From positions 48,612,873 through 48,676,872 of the forward strand of contig CM046856.1 of assembly GCA_025617745.1 (NCBI GenBank): a stretch of DNA of 64,000 nucleotides, read 5' to 3'. The notes under the pieces were generated by a model. It was not told the origin of the DNA, searched no databases, and saw only the letters and a list, made by a program, of their open reading frames with translations. A program made the position numbers and the translations under genes. Source of the DNA: Heliocidaris erythrogramma. Its lineage: Eukaryota > Echinodermata > Echinoidea > Camarodonta > Echinometridae. Shown here piece after piece: positions 45,910 through 57,630 of the stretch. Every line of letters begins with the position of its first letter. The stretch's first letter is position 1.

Positions 45910-46844
45910 TAGAAAGGGAGCAAGAAAGAAAAACCTTGCTGATGCTGATACTGAGCAATGATTGATGTCTTTTGGGATTCTATCGCATTCCTGGGAGCGA
46001 TAAATTGTTGAAATGTATCTAATTTTGTTTTCAGTATGTCTGCGGTACGGGAACATTTGTGAATATGTAGACATCAGCCCTGAATACATAAATGTATGTA
46101 CAAGAAGGTTTGTACCCAAGAGTGTGATGTAGACTGACTGGGATTTCATGACGTATGCATGTTATGCGGCCGGAAAGAGGTGAATCAAAACAATGCAATA
46201 TAGTGGACATTGGTGTAGCTCCAGGTGGTCCGGGGAATTGCCCCCCCCCCCCCCTCCTTTATCGATTGGCAAACATTGCACTAAGGAAAGAGAGACAGAG
46301 AGAATGAAGGAAAGAGCAAATGATGTACGGAATAAGAAATTTCTTACCGCTAGCTATATTAAAGGGATATAATCCCCCTCCCCATGCAATCTACGCCCGC
46401 TTGTATGTCGTCCACGACCACAGCGTCACAGGAACTGGTGAAGGGCCAGTGAAGGGGGGGGGGGGGGTTCATGCACACGGTACACAAAATAAAGCCTTAT
46501 GTATTCAAAACAAAGGCAATAGCAAAATGCCTACAAAAGAAATTACAGGATGTTTTAGGATTTATATACATGTACACTAACACTTTTCCTCAGTAGTAGT
46601 CATAACGGCGCTCAAGAGTTAGCAACAACACTAAAAGTCCATAAACTCAATTTTCTTCAAGCATTCCACTCCTGATACAAAATTTCTTCCATTTTTAGAC
46701 ATTGGAATTATTAACACGTTGGTCCCATCTATCGAAATGTAAACTGCTTCCACCATTTGACTTGTTTTCGAGTCCTGATGAATGCACTCTGATGGGAGGA
46801 GTTAATTCATTTTTCATCTTCAGACTTCATTTTCTGAACGATTT
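45910..46844. other. Intergenic DNA with poly-C and poly-G tracts
   Basis: Poly-C lies at 46241-46254 and poly-G at about 46456-46467. No gene recognised. Confidence 0.45.
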
Positions 46845-47000
46845 AGCGCGCCGAAGAGGGCCCTTGCGTCCACTTTCCTCCCCGCGCTAACAGGCCAATA
46901 AAAGGCTCGAGAGACGTCCTCGCGCCTCTCCGAGCTGCAATTAGCAAGCATAAATCACATTCCTGCCTTTCCCCATGAGGCACAGAGCCGTGAATTAATC
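46845..47000. promoter_or_regulatory. Candidate regulatory patch (CpG, CCAAT and homeodomain-type sites)
   Basis: A CpG-richer segment (GCGCGCCG, CGCGCTAAC, CTCGAGAGACG) contains GGCCAATAAAAGG, then GAGCTGCAATTAGCAAGC and GTGAATTAATC, i.e. CCAAT and TAAT-core sites close together. It is not repeat-like. This is sequence texture only: there is no transcript, conservation or chromatin evidence. Confidence 0.25.
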
Positions 47001-47385
47001 TTATCATCCTCATTAAATTCTCTCATTTAAGTCCATTCGTTGAAACAGAGACTGTCTTCGACCAACATTTCCATATTTAGCCTTTCATTTGCTCTCTGCC
47101 ATTAATACTTTATTTGGGGCACTTCAGATCTTTACTGACTTTTTCTAAGTTATGCTACGATCCATCTTTCTCATCTTACCTGATATGTATTTATGGATCC
47201 TATGTTTTGTTTTTATCCCCTCTGCTTCTTCCCCCACCTTTTTCGTTGCATTATTCCCCTATTCGTATTATTCATGAATTAACAGAAATCAATTTTTGAA
47301 ATAGTTAAAAAAATTATATGGGATTTAAAAGATATACAATTGTCAGCAGTACTAATAATATACATCATTACTATAGTAGTAGCAG
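47001..47385. other. Intergenic DNA, nothing recognised
   Basis: No supported feature. Confidence 0.4.
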
Positions 47386-47436
47386 TAGTATTATTAGTAG
47401 TAGTAGTAGTAGTAGTAGCAGTAGTAGTAGTAGTAG
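47386..47436 (+). repeat. (TAG)n triplet microsatellite
   Basis: AGTAGT units with CAG and TAT interruptions. Confidence 0.9.
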
Positions 47437-47679
47437 GCTTAGTAGTGGGATTAACATCAGTGTTTAGTCGATATCAAAGTATATACTTTTTAGGAGTATA
47501 GGTACAAAAAAGTGAAATAAATAATGATGCTAGTAGTAAAATTGATGAGATCAGAATGAAGAAAGACATGTAGGCCTTCAGAAATATGACCATAAAAGCA
47601 TTTTAATAGGCAATTCTTATATACCAATGTATACCTCCACACCCTACCCCCACCTTCTCACTGTCTGATTGTTTGCCTC

Positions 47680-47840
47680 TTTCTCGCTCTCTTCCTCTCT
47701 CTCTCTCTCTCTTTCATTTTCTCCCCCTCTCTCCCCTCTTTCCCTCTCCCTAACTTTCTCCTTTCATCTCTTCCTCTCCAACCCCCCTCTCTCTCTCTCT
47801 GTTTCATTCCACCTCTCTTTCTCTTTCCACCCCCTTTTTA

Positions 47841-47893
<53 letters not shown>

Positions 47894-48060
47894 ATCCCTC
47901 CTTTCTCCATCTCTCTCTCTCTCTGTTTCCTTCTCTTCCCCTCTGTGTCTCTTACACACACTCCCTATTTCTCTCTTTCGCCCCTCTCTCTTTTTCTTCC
48001 CTCTGTCTTCCTCACTCTGTATAGTGGTCTTTCTTTTCTATTTTTCTAGCTCTCTCTTTC
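47680..48060 (+). repeat. Long CT-rich tract
   Basis: About 380 bp of (CT)n and CTCTTTC/CCCTCT repeats. ORFs across it on both strands are low-complexity artefacts. Confidence 0.85.
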
Positions 48061-48113
48061 TATGTCATCATCTACAAGGGATCCCCAATGCATTGCAAAA
48101 AATCAATATGATC

Positions 48114-48239
48114 AGGACTTGTCAGATATTTTATCCCACAAATTTGCTCTCAGCCAGTCAGATGCAAGGATTTCAGTAGCTTATAACAGTTGTCGGATAA
48201 AATATCCGACAACTTCCTTTCATGAAACGCTCCCCAGGG
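48114..48239. mobile_element. MITE family A, copy 2 (inverted, left end eroded)
   Basis: In reverse orientation it shows the family core (CAAATTTGCTCTCAGCCAGT..., TTTCAGTAGCTTATAACAG) and the end ATGAAACGCTCCCCAGGG. The CCAAT position reads CCAGT here, so the box is lost. It has a private perfect hairpin TTGTCGGAT-AAAAT-ATCCGACAA (about 48190-48212). Confidence 0.65.
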
Positions 48240-49676
48240 TTTCGATTCCGCTTGCCTGTATTTTTCAGATTTTCATTTGCCTTTGTCACCCTTTGGTTTT
48301 TTTTTCTTCGTATATGGCCTACATATCTCCCTTCGGCCCGCGCGTGTATAAAAACAAACAAAAAAAAAAATTTTCGGTCTTCAAAATTGTACCTTACATG
48401 CTACTAAAACTTGATTTTCAGATAAAAAAAAGTCAAAATGTCCACTACCCTGGGAGGGGGAGACTCCACTCCAAGGCCCCCCCCCCCCCTGCTCCCTCAA
48501 TAAGGCTCCCACATAATGATGTCTGCACCCCCAAGTAAAATTCTAGTTACGGGCCTGTAATCGTTATGTCTATACTACTACGTGTCAGCTCCAAATGTAT
48601 CTTTGAAGGGACAACGACTAATATAATGTACATGCCCAGTTTTGAAGGTGCTTGTAAGAGGCCATCCTCTCAAAAAAATTAATTTGATTCGTTTAGAACT
48701 CAAATGCACTTTATGATATCGCCAAAAAAGTTTGCAATTGCTATTGGCAAATCTATGAATATGTGTGTGTATCATTGCATATGTTAGTCCAAGTTTTGAA
48801 AATTTGCAGCCCAAAAGTTTAGAGTGCATCGGCATAACTTTCAGGTAAAATACTTGCCGAATAAACCAGTTAGCGAAAATATTCTATCGGGGGGGGGGGA
48901 GATTTTCTTTGACCCCCTCCCTAGTTGTCTACGTCTTCAATGATAAACTACGCTTGTTAAACCTCGGTTAGTTATTCCAGGGTTTTAAACATAGAAAGAC
49001 AAAAATAAAAAGGAGAGCGATTCCATTAAAAGAGTCTCTCCCTACATGTACATCACTTTACAAGGGTTAAGTCAACACCCGTTTGCTCGTTTTTCTCCTT
49101 TGGTAAATCTCGAACGATAATAATTGAGACGGCCATTTGTCAAGCCGGTGTTATTTTGAAAGAGTAGTTGGATTATTGATTCGTTATTTTACTGCTCGTC
49201 AGAGACAATTTAAGATGAAATACACCGTGGAAGTAGGTAAGAGAAGATAAATATTGTGTTTTAGCGGAGGATGGGGGGAAACGGGTAGCGTGTGAGATCT
49301 TGAACGAGAACCTATAAGTGCCAATGCGTTATCTTGATGACGTAATCTGACAAAAAAGTTTGTGGTTTAAGTTTTCTAAAGTTCTTTTTTCTTTCTATCT
49401 TTTTCTCCCTCTCCCTCTTCTTAAAAATAAGACATCCACTGGATGATATTTAGACCCAATTAGCCTTGAAGAAATACATCTATATACTTCGTTTATTTCT
49501 TTCTCCCTTGTAATTAAGGTAATTCAGCAATGACATTTACGGTTCAAATAGGAATCTCTATAGTTAAAACCTGACCTTCTATACACAAAAATAACTAAAT
49601 ATTTAGAGAATTGAAATAGTCTCCTGTGAGGGGGTAAAATACAAGAAGAAAAAAAAACAGTCATGAGCATGTCATA
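48240..49676. other. Intergenic DNA, no supported gene
   Basis: Poly-C lies at about 48478-48489, followed by ACGGGCCTG-type text that resembles an eroded MITE end. Poly-G lies at about 48889-48898. A CT-rich run lies at about 49380-49420. Confidence 0.4.
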
Positions 49677-49940
49677 CACTATGAACATGGCGAACAAAGA
49701 AGTGGACAAAATATACAGCTCTCCATTGTACCTTCCACAATCTCTGGTAGACAAAAGAAGATCCCTTCATTGTTATTATGTAAAAATATGTAGAACAGGT
49801 GTCACATGCATATTCACCTGTTCTCCTTATTTTACATAATAGCAATGAAGGGATGTTCTTTTGTCTACCAGAGCAGTTGTCGAGGGTACAATGAGGAGCT
49901 GTATATTTTGTCCGCTCTCTTTGTCATCATGTTCATAGTG
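49677..49940. mobile_element. 264-bp near-perfect palindrome with CACTA-type ends
   Basis: The ends are CACTATGAACATG and CATGTTCATAGTG, flanked on both sides by ATA (49674-49676 and 49941-49943). Arms of about 125 bp pair almost throughout, and the centre is a tight hairpin: AGAACAGGTG (49792-49801), a 13-base loop, and CACCTGTTCT (49815-49824). CACTA ends and a 3-bp target duplication are the signature of the CACTA/EnSpm superfamily. It has no ORF. A transcript would be one long stem-loop. Confidence 0.7.
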
Positions 49941-50092
49941 ATACTCCCCAACGTGCCCGCGGGTATGGGTAGGGCTTAGTATTTTACTTACATGTAGTCG
50001 GTGCCAGTTTAATGCTATTTGTTACTACGAGCAAAGTATATGTATTAAATCTTTAATATTCTATATTAAACAGGACATAACTCTTCTTCTTC

Positions 50093-50215
50093 TTCCTCCC
50101 CCCCCCCTTTCTCTCCCTCTCTCACTCACTCTCTTTCTCTCACCCTCTCTTTCTTTCTCTCTCTATGTCTCATTCTCTCTTTCTCTTCTCTTTTCACTCT
50201 CTCACACTCTTTCTA
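50093..50215 (+). repeat. CT-rich tract with poly-C head
   Basis: CTTCTTCTTC and a C-run lead into imperfect (CT)n. Confidence 0.85.
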
Positions 50216-50797
50216 TACTTTACCGTTCACGAAAATGCCCGATAGTCTATGATCAGGCGCAGTATGATGACATCACCTTTTTTCTTTTGTTATTTACTTT
50301 TCACATCTCCTTTCCCTCCTTACAACTTCCTTCTTTCACTATATGTATGAACATGCATATCTCTTTATACCCTTTTGCTTTTACAAAGTCAGTCGATTCC
50401 TTACATGCATTTTCTTCTCAATTTTGTTTTTCTTTCGAATATTTCACCAGTCACCTCTGACAATTACCACATGAGATGAGTTTTTGTGATGACGTCATAT
50501 GTTTATGTCTCTTAAATCTCCCGGTTTTTATTTCCTCGATCCGTCACAGCCTAGGATTCCTTGACAAAAGAAGCCGTTCCGGCAAAAAAAAAATATTAAA
50601 GGGATACCCAAAATGTTTTCAAGTCTTAATCCATGTAAACTTTAAAGTTATGGTTTTCGAGCACGGAAAGCGCAGCTTCGATATCAATATCCGACGGGTA
50701 TATGGAAGGAATTATGATATTATGTTTTAGCCAAAAACAAAGCACTTACATGAACAAGATTCCTCTCACCGTCGGATTAACATACATCTTCTGAGCG
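50216..50797. other. Intergenic DNA, nothing recognised
   Basis: TTAAAGGGATACCC near 50596 resembles the end of a TTAA-flanked element, but no partner end was found. Confidence 0.35.
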
Positions 50798-50799
50798 TA

Positions 50800-51000
50800 C
50801 ACTGTAAAAAAACTGCCTGTAATTTTACAGCAAATCTGGTGTCAGCAGAGTCGCCATAATTTCTGATGTAAAAATACAGATTAGTTGTAACTTTTTCCTA
50901 TGACATTGATGTACAAATAACATCAGATTAGCTGTTATGAGTAAATACAGAACTAATCTCTATTTTTTCCCCTGTTAAAAATACAGATATTTTTACAGTG
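50800..51000. mobile_element. MITE with CACTGTAAAAA ends
   Basis: CACTGTAAAAA at the left and TTTTTACAGTG at the right, with TA on both sides (50798-50799 and 51001-51002). The interior repeats the end text: TTTTACAG near 50833, ATGTAAAAATACAGA near 50867, GTTAAAAATACAG near 50974. CACTG ends with a TA flank fit the CACTA-Mirage-Chapaev group (Mirage-like) or Tc1/mariner. No ORF. Confidence 0.6.
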
Positions 51001-51002
51001 TA

Positions 51003-53199
51003 GGATTAGCACATGAATGCTCAGTCATGTCTATTTGCTGTAAATAGAGAGTAAGGTCAATCGGCTCACAATATTCACTGTTGTTCAATGGTGACTAATA
51101 ATAAGATATTGTGAAATATACGCAGATTTGTTTCGTTATATCTCTTTTCTGAAATAATTCTTGAAATTACCATTTTGCAGTATATGCTTCGACATCACGA
51201 AGTGTTCCCTACCATCTCGTTATGCGTACTTTCACAAACATTTTTCGTCCTTAGTCTATTCCTGTTGACCTTTGTCAGTATCATTATATTACTTCGATGT
51301 TTTATTCTTCATCCATAAGTAAATCACTGAGATTTTTGAAGCAGTAAGAAAGTAGGAGTGCCCATAACTGCACCCTTTAAGGTTCATAGTCTGCCAGACA
51401 TTTGCTGGTAATACGGGAGGATAAAAGTTTATCTCGTCACGAAATCGTAAATGATTTGAAATTCGGGATTGACGTAGAAAGAAGAGATTTCATCCATATT
51501 GATCAGACGTAAAATAATATTTGTGTGCGTCCCTTTGCAGATATAACAGCCTGAACGTCTACAACCTACAATTATGTTCAAAGGATTGCATAATAAAACT
51601 TAGGATTTGAGGATTTCGATGAAAAGCACAAGAGAACTTTGGATAAAAGCCTTAAATTTAGCATGAAATATGAAGAGAATGCAGGAAGGGGTTTAGCTGT
51701 AGAAAGAACAATAAATAAACACGGACTTGATAAAAAATGGCAAAATAAAAAGGTAAAAGGAAAGAGAAACTTGTCTGATAAAATAGATTTTTATTTGACG
51801 GAACAGACGCGGTCAATCAAGACCGTAGACCAAATTTACGTTTTCTTTTAAATCGAAGCAAATGGCAGAAAATAAATATTGTATTTCAATTGAGCGACTC
51901 TCTTCCTTCCTTGGTTTTTTCAAGTCTCTCCCCCCCCCCCTCTCTCTCTCTCTCTCTCCCTCTCTTATTTGATATATCGAGCTTTATGCTTCCGCTATGT
52001 TGACTTCCTGTATCTATTTTATGTCTTTTATGCATTTAGCATATGTATTTCTTGCACATTCAACTATAGCCCACAAATAATTATCTAATTATTCAAGTTC
52101 ATGAAAATTTTCGTTCGATACGATGATATAGAAACCAATTAATCAAGTCAAAATGAATTATAGGAAAATAATCTTTATAGTGGAAACAAAAGAGAGATGA
52201 CAAGAGCCTTTAAGACGGTCCGTAGTAGCGGATGAAAATGTGAGCTCATGGGATGAAAATCTAGCTGGAGCCTGTGTCTTTGAGTGAAAGGCGATGAAAG
52301 ATGGCCAAAGGAAGTATAGCAAACATGACTCGTCTTTAGACCCAAACTAATTCATCCGTTGCCAACAAAGTGTTTTCAGTGATGACGTCCAAGCTACGCC
52401 ATTGAATCTTTGCTATTCCAGCTTGTCTAGTTCTTGATTCCAGTCAGGGTTAAAGTGAGAGACGAGGAGAGGTTGTAAACAACCCCCCCCCCCCCCCATC
52501 TTAATATGTGATAGTTTCGTGTATTGAAATTGTATTTTGAAACTTTCAAGAAAAAGATAAACCAAGTTATATTTTCATAAATCTATCTAAATTATGTGAT
52601 TTAACGTGCTCGAAATTTTCAACAACGATCATGAATTTATTCCGCTATTATGAAAGTTCCGTGCAACTTGTTAAAATATATTCAAGTGCCTTTTCGAGAA
52701 CTTGGAGAACAAATTCTCACAAATTACCACCTAAATAGTGCTTTAAATACTTAATAATTGGGAAACATAACGGTTTGAGTTATTGTTTGAATACTGGCCG
52801 CGTTGGTAACCCCGTACACATATTATTTTCTTAGAATATGAAATCCCCTCAAATAAATTCATATATTAATCGGTCGCTGTCATGACTGTGTGAGTTTAGA
52901 TGAAATTCTTTCAAAGATTTCATTGCTGTCAAAATTGGCATGGGATACCATTTTACCACCATGTGCACCTTGAGGTGTTCATAACCTGGATCAGTCGGCA
53001 AACATGGGAATGCTGTGGTAATGGAATGGATTTAATAATACCACATAATTGTAACTCATCCCTTAGAGTGGGGGTGCAAGTTTCGTGAATTGTTTTCATT
53101 CTTGCGGCATGGATCGCCCTAGTTTTTAAAATTTTAATCAGCTTCAAGTGCGTGCTTTTGTCGATACGTACATACAGTATGAAAGGAAGGTGTGTGGGG
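51003..53199. other. Intergenic DNA, no supported gene
   Basis: (CT)n with poly-C lies at about 51926-51965 and a 15-base poly-C at 52483-52497. A lysine-rich 70-codon frame at 51639-51851 shows no domain. Confidence 0.45.
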
Positions 53200-54330
53200 T
53201 AGGTGCGTGCTTATAATAATAATACTTTGATCCGTTTTGGCCGGAAAACATTTTTTAATATAAAACTATTTGAGGCGAATATATATCAAATTAAGCATGT
53301 TGTAGATAAAAATGGCCAGTTAAGGACAGTTAGCTATTTTCTACAAAAAGGTGTTGATGCCAACGATTTATTCTACATTAGTAACATTTATTCAGCTTTG
53401 CCGGAGTATTTGAAAGAGAAAAGGAAAAAGACGAAGAGATAAATGATACGATCGATTACTCGGAATTGATGTATACAATAGGCGATAAAATAATATCATA
53501 TGAAGGACTGACTTCTAAATCATGTTATAAAATGATAATATAAAGGAAACCTTTGCATTTAGACACGCGGAAATAACACATTTAAATACAAGTCTGGAGT
53601 TGCGACTTGCTTTTTGACCCCGAGATTATGCACTTTAGATGGGAAATTACGTGAATTTCAGTTTAGATTATTACATAGTATCCTATATTGTAATGATAAA
53701 TTGTATCAATTTGGTTTTTATCATCTAACTTACGTTCTTTCTGTTATACAACCACTTGTTTATGAAGTGTCAATTGGTTAAAAAATTGTGGCAAGAAATA
53801 GGGGAACAAATGATGCACTTAAATACTTTAAAATGGGAGGAAATTTTAGTTGGTTTAGATTGAAAATCAGAAAAACATGTACGTTAACCACTTAATTATA
53901 CTCATAAAATATATGATATACAATGCGAGATCAAAAGGAACGCCCCCAACAAAGGAAGAAATCAATAATGCACTTTTAGAAAGTAAAGATAATGAACGGA
54001 AAAAAGCAATAGCTTGAAATAAGTTAAGTCTACATCTAAAAAAATGGACTTATTTTGAATGTTGGACGGAAGGAGGATATACAACATAATATTACAAACG
54101 GCTTTAAAAAAATTATTCATTGTTACAATTGCCCTATATACTTTAATTCGTCATCTATGATTTTAATCTATACCTTGTTCAGTTAGTTGTACTATGGTTT
54201 ATTTATGAATGGCATGCTATGGAATTACATTATTTGTATTGTCTATTGCCATGTTGAATTATATTGTGTAATCAATGCTTAATTTGTAATATTCATTTTG
54301 AAAATCTGAATCAAGGAATAAAAAAAATTA
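53200..54330 (+). pseudogene. 5'-truncated, decayed LINE: C-terminal end of ORF2 plus 3' end
   Basis: Successive frames give fragments in the right order for the C-terminal region of a non-LTR retrotransposon protein: IYQIKHVVDKNGQL (53203-53442, frame 1), ISYEGLTSKSCYKMII (to 53543, frame 3), LREFQFRLLHSILYC (about 53647, frame 1), then YNARSKGTPPTKEEINNALL (about 53919, frame 3). Frameshifts and stops separate them, so it is dead. The catalytic RT core and endonuclease are missing (5' truncation). An A-rich end is near 54310-54325, followed by (GT)n. Recognition rests on recalled patterns (a DxNG segment, then F+-LH-IL-tN); the clade is not assigned. Confidence 0.7.
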
Positions 54331-54338
54331 TGAAAAAG

Positions 54339-54356
54339 TGTGTGTGTGTGTGTGTT
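54339..54356 (+). repeat. (GT)n microsatellite after the LINE tail
   Basis: About eight GT units, followed by GA-rich sequence. Confidence 0.9.
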
Positions 54357-54397
54357 CGAGAGGTAAAGAGAGCGAGAGAGAAAGACAGAGATAAAGA

Positions 54398-54581
54398 CTA
54401 ATGGGGTGTTGCAAGAAAGTTGCAATCAATTGCAAATTGTAAAGCAAAATAGAACAACCATTCTGAATGGTTCCGGGTCTGCCCATTCAAGAAGATGCGC
54501 TTGCAACAATGATTTTGATTGGTCAGTACCGATCAGTTGCAACTTGCAATCAATCGCAACTTTCTTGCAACACCCCATTAG
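54398..54581. mobile_element. MITE family C: TAATGGGGTGTTGCAAGAAAG fold-back
   Basis: Left CTAATGGGGTGTTGCAAGAA and right TTCTTGCAACACCCCATTAG are exact complements. Pairing continues for about 40 bp (GTTGCAATCAATTGCAA against TTGCAATCAATCGCAAC). An inverted CCAAT box (ATTGG, 54518-54522) lies in the interior. Inserted in a GA-rich tract; no coding capacity. Confidence 0.7.
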
Positions 54582-54762
54582 AGAGACAGACGGGGCGATA
54601 GAAAAGAAGGAAGGGGGAGAGAATTAAACAATACAAAGAAACATATACCGTTGAAGAATATTATGAAGAAAAAATGGAGGAGTGGTGAAGATGCTGAGTC
54701 ATCAGGAGTATTATATACATTTATACTGCGGTCCAAACATTGCTATTTTACTAACATGACAA

Positions 54763-54838
54763 CACCGTAATGTTACGGTGGAAGTTGGGTAACGAATACA
54801 TTTTTTGTTTTGTCACCTAAACATCGCGATGTTTAGGT
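54763..54838. other. Two perfect palindromes in 76 bp
   Basis: CACCGTAA-TG-TTACGGTG (54763-54780) and the 24-bp exact palindrome ACCTAAACATCG/CGATGTTTAGGT (54815-54838). AAACAT strings also recur nearby (about 54735). Possible dyad protein-binding sites or remnants of a fold-back element. Confidence 0.5.
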
Positions 54839-54849
54839 CAGAGTGCACA

Positions 54850-56056
54850 TGGGATTATGCCTAGATAAATAGAGTTAAATACATTTTATTTTATAGAAAG
54901 AGGACAATGCTCTGTCTCATAAATAAAAAGTTCTATTCACTGATGATATTAAAGTTCACCTCCTTTGGAAACATGCCCTTCAGTTGCTCCTGGCCCGATT
55001 CTCGTATTACCCCCCCCCCCCCCCCAATCAAACTTACGGCGGTTAACAGGGCTGAACTCCTGTATGTGTTGCGTTTGTGTTTTCTTCTTATGTTCGTTTG
55101 TTCGTTTGTTTTTTGTTCCCCCTTTTTGATTGTCTGACTGAATGGGTTCACTCATGTAAGATGGTGATCCTTTTATTAAGACAATCGGAAACGTCAAATG
55201 TAGAAAATTCCGCATCTATTGTATCCAAGTATTAAGAGAACATAATCAGGAGTCAGGGATCTGTAGTAGTTTTGTGTTTCCTAATAAAATCAGGAAAACA
55301 TCAGGTACAAATAAAGAGGTATATGATCTTAAAATCTGACTGATTTTGGTCGAGGTTGTTGTCCGTACGGCATCAGTCTCCTCTTTCAATCCCGGAGTTC
55401 TTAAATGAAACACATATCACACATAACAGTATGTATCGACAGAAAGAAAATAATTATTCTCTATAGGAGACAGTTTCATTTTCTGGTGTTTCCTGCACAG
55501 GCAGTAGTTTGATGATCAAGTAATCGTCGAAATATCAAGCACTTATGCGCAGACGACAAACAATGAGTCATTTCAAGTTCGATCAAGAGTCAGGAGTTGA
55601 TTATCCTATCCGTTCTTGAGTTAATTCATTTACAAATAAAAGTCCTTTCGGATTGTTAAAAACCAGCTATTTTAAAATTGATTTTTAAAATACTATTTCA
55701 TGATAAAGTATAAGGATAACGATATAAGGAAAGAAAACACACACGAGATAAAATCCGCCGTATGGATACACCCTGATAGTTGTGGATGGTGTTGTGAAGT
55801 GTTGCTGAACTAGTTGCTACCTTCTCGACTTGGTTGCCAAATGGTATCCTTCAGTCTTGTTTGGTCAGAGTGAGACGAGTGGAAAATGCTCATTTGTCGT
55901 CATTCATCGAGTGTATAAAGTGGAGGGACATCTCTGCTCTTGCGTATGACGCAATGCTGCATTGTTGTGACATATATGCACTGCACTTCATATCATGAAT
56001 AATGCAATTGCTCCTTGTTGTCCGTTTTCGTCAGTCTGCCTGTATGTGAATTTGTC
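54850..56056. other. Intergenic DNA, nothing recognised
   Basis: A 16-base poly-C tract lies at 55010-55025. No other supported feature. Confidence 0.45.
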
Positions 56057-56079
56057 CGCCCCCCCTCCCCCCCCCCCCT

Positions 56080-56116
<37 letters not shown>
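56057..56116 (+). repeat. Poly-C / (CT)n tract
   Basis: C-runs followed by about 15 CT units. Confidence 0.9.
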
Positions 56117-56322
56117 GAAATCTTATACCTCAACCACTCTAATTATTTCTCTATCCTATCTTTTCTTTCGTCAATTCTTTCAGCTTCAGTCTTTCTCTTT
56201 TTTCGCTTTCTTCCAATTTTTTCTGTTCCTTTTCCTTCCCTTATTGGGCATCTATCTACCCGTCATTTTCGTCAACCATACGTGTTCATAAACAATAGCT
56301 GGCGCTGTAACAAGTGTAGGTG

Positions 56323-56512
56323 TAGAGTACCTTTATATTGAGAGTAGCGACATAGACGTCTGACTTTTCGTGAAACAAAATTTGCGTTTGCATTCTTTCT
56401 ATTGAGAACACTAAGGTGCTCGTCAGAATTGAATAGAAATGTTGCATAGCAGATGAAACAAAATGGCGTTCAAATCATGAGTTGTCGCTACTCTCTTTCT
56501 GTAGGTACTCTA
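56323..56512. mobile_element. 190-bp inverted-repeat element
   Basis: Left TAGAGTACCT...AGAGTAGCGACA (56323-56352) and right TGTCGCTACTCT...AGGTACTCTA (56483-56512) pair at the outer 10 and inner 12 positions, with a mismatched middle. Small non-autonomous element; no target duplication defined. Confidence 0.5.
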
Positions 56513-57055
56513 TGTAGATGGTTGTGGCATACCTCGGGGTTATCAGTAATAAGAACAGTCCGATGCCGTTGACAAAAACAATTTATTAGATAACGCATCC
56601 AATTATAGGACTATGATAAACAACTTACCAGGGATCTCATCCAATCAGTATAAAAGAAAAATGTTGATTATTAGCCCTTCAACAACAAATATATGATTAT
56701 TTTTTACTGTATCGGTGATGCCATCTACGAACCAGTGTGAACTTAAACAGATAAAAATAAACTCTTGAGTGATGAGTTTCCTCAAAACAAGGTACCGATA
56801 TCAAGGGTTTCCCCATGGCAACGATGATGTCATTACTCCGGTGAAAAGCACAACATGGGGCTAAGCGAGGGGGGCATGATGGGGGTAAAACCTCATTTAA
56901 GGTGGTACTCGTCATTAACGAGAGGAAGCGGACGAGGATTTAATGTGCCATCGATTTCAAATTTCCATTTTTTTTTTCATTTGCAGAGCTGGGGGTATAC
57001 TTCCCTCTTGCGTTGTTAAAGTTTAATACCAGGTTCGAAAATGATAGGCCCTCCT

Positions 57056-57105
57056 CACTGATGTGACTTCAAAATGTATTTTTACATTTTGAAACCGCAT
57101 CAGTG
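57056..57105. other. 50-bp hairpin with 4-base loop
   Basis: CACTGATGTGACTTCAAAATG pairs with CATTTTGAAACCGCATCAGTG at about 19 of 23 positions around a TTTT loop (57079-57082). It is shorter than a typical pre-miRNA and matches no microRNA I recall. Confidence 0.45.
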
Positions 57106-57339
57106 CTTTTAACGTTCATTATCATATAGATCTTCAAACGAAATTCAATCCACGTTTGGGTTCATAGTTGTTGTCGGAGGAAAGGCGATGCGTGCGGGGA
57201 AATTGGGGTATAAAAGAAAAACAATTGGCACTGATGGATGAATTGCATTAGTTTCTAAAAGAGAGATAACGAGAGAAATCGTTTTGTTTTGTTTTGCTGT
57301 TTTGCTGTTTCCTCGATCTTCTTTCTATCGTTTTACCTC

Positions 57340-57402
57340 CCTCCCCTTCTCTCTTTCACTCTCTCTCTCTCTCCATTTCTCTCCCCATTTCTCTCCCTCT
57401 TT
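57340..57402 (+). repeat. CT-rich tract
   Basis: Imperfect (CT)n with CCATTTCTCTCC units. Confidence 0.8.
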
Positions 57403-57630
57403 CTTCGGATGATAACCAGGCTTCTGATCTGAATGTATATTCCTTATCTTTTTTTCTGTGTAATCAATTATTCGAAAATGCGACATAACTGCATTATGTG
57501 CGAAGGAGTCTCAAAAGTGAGATGATAACCGAGAGAAATAACCAAAGAATAGAATAATGATAGATAAGGAGAGTGCATTGATACAGAGAAACACTGGTAA
57601 ACAGGGAGAGAGAGGGGGAGGGGGCCCAGA

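Noticed and set aside
47669..48538. 126- and 158-codon ORFs
   Set aside because: The first is a CT-tract translation; the second crosses MITE family A copy 2 and a poly-C tract.
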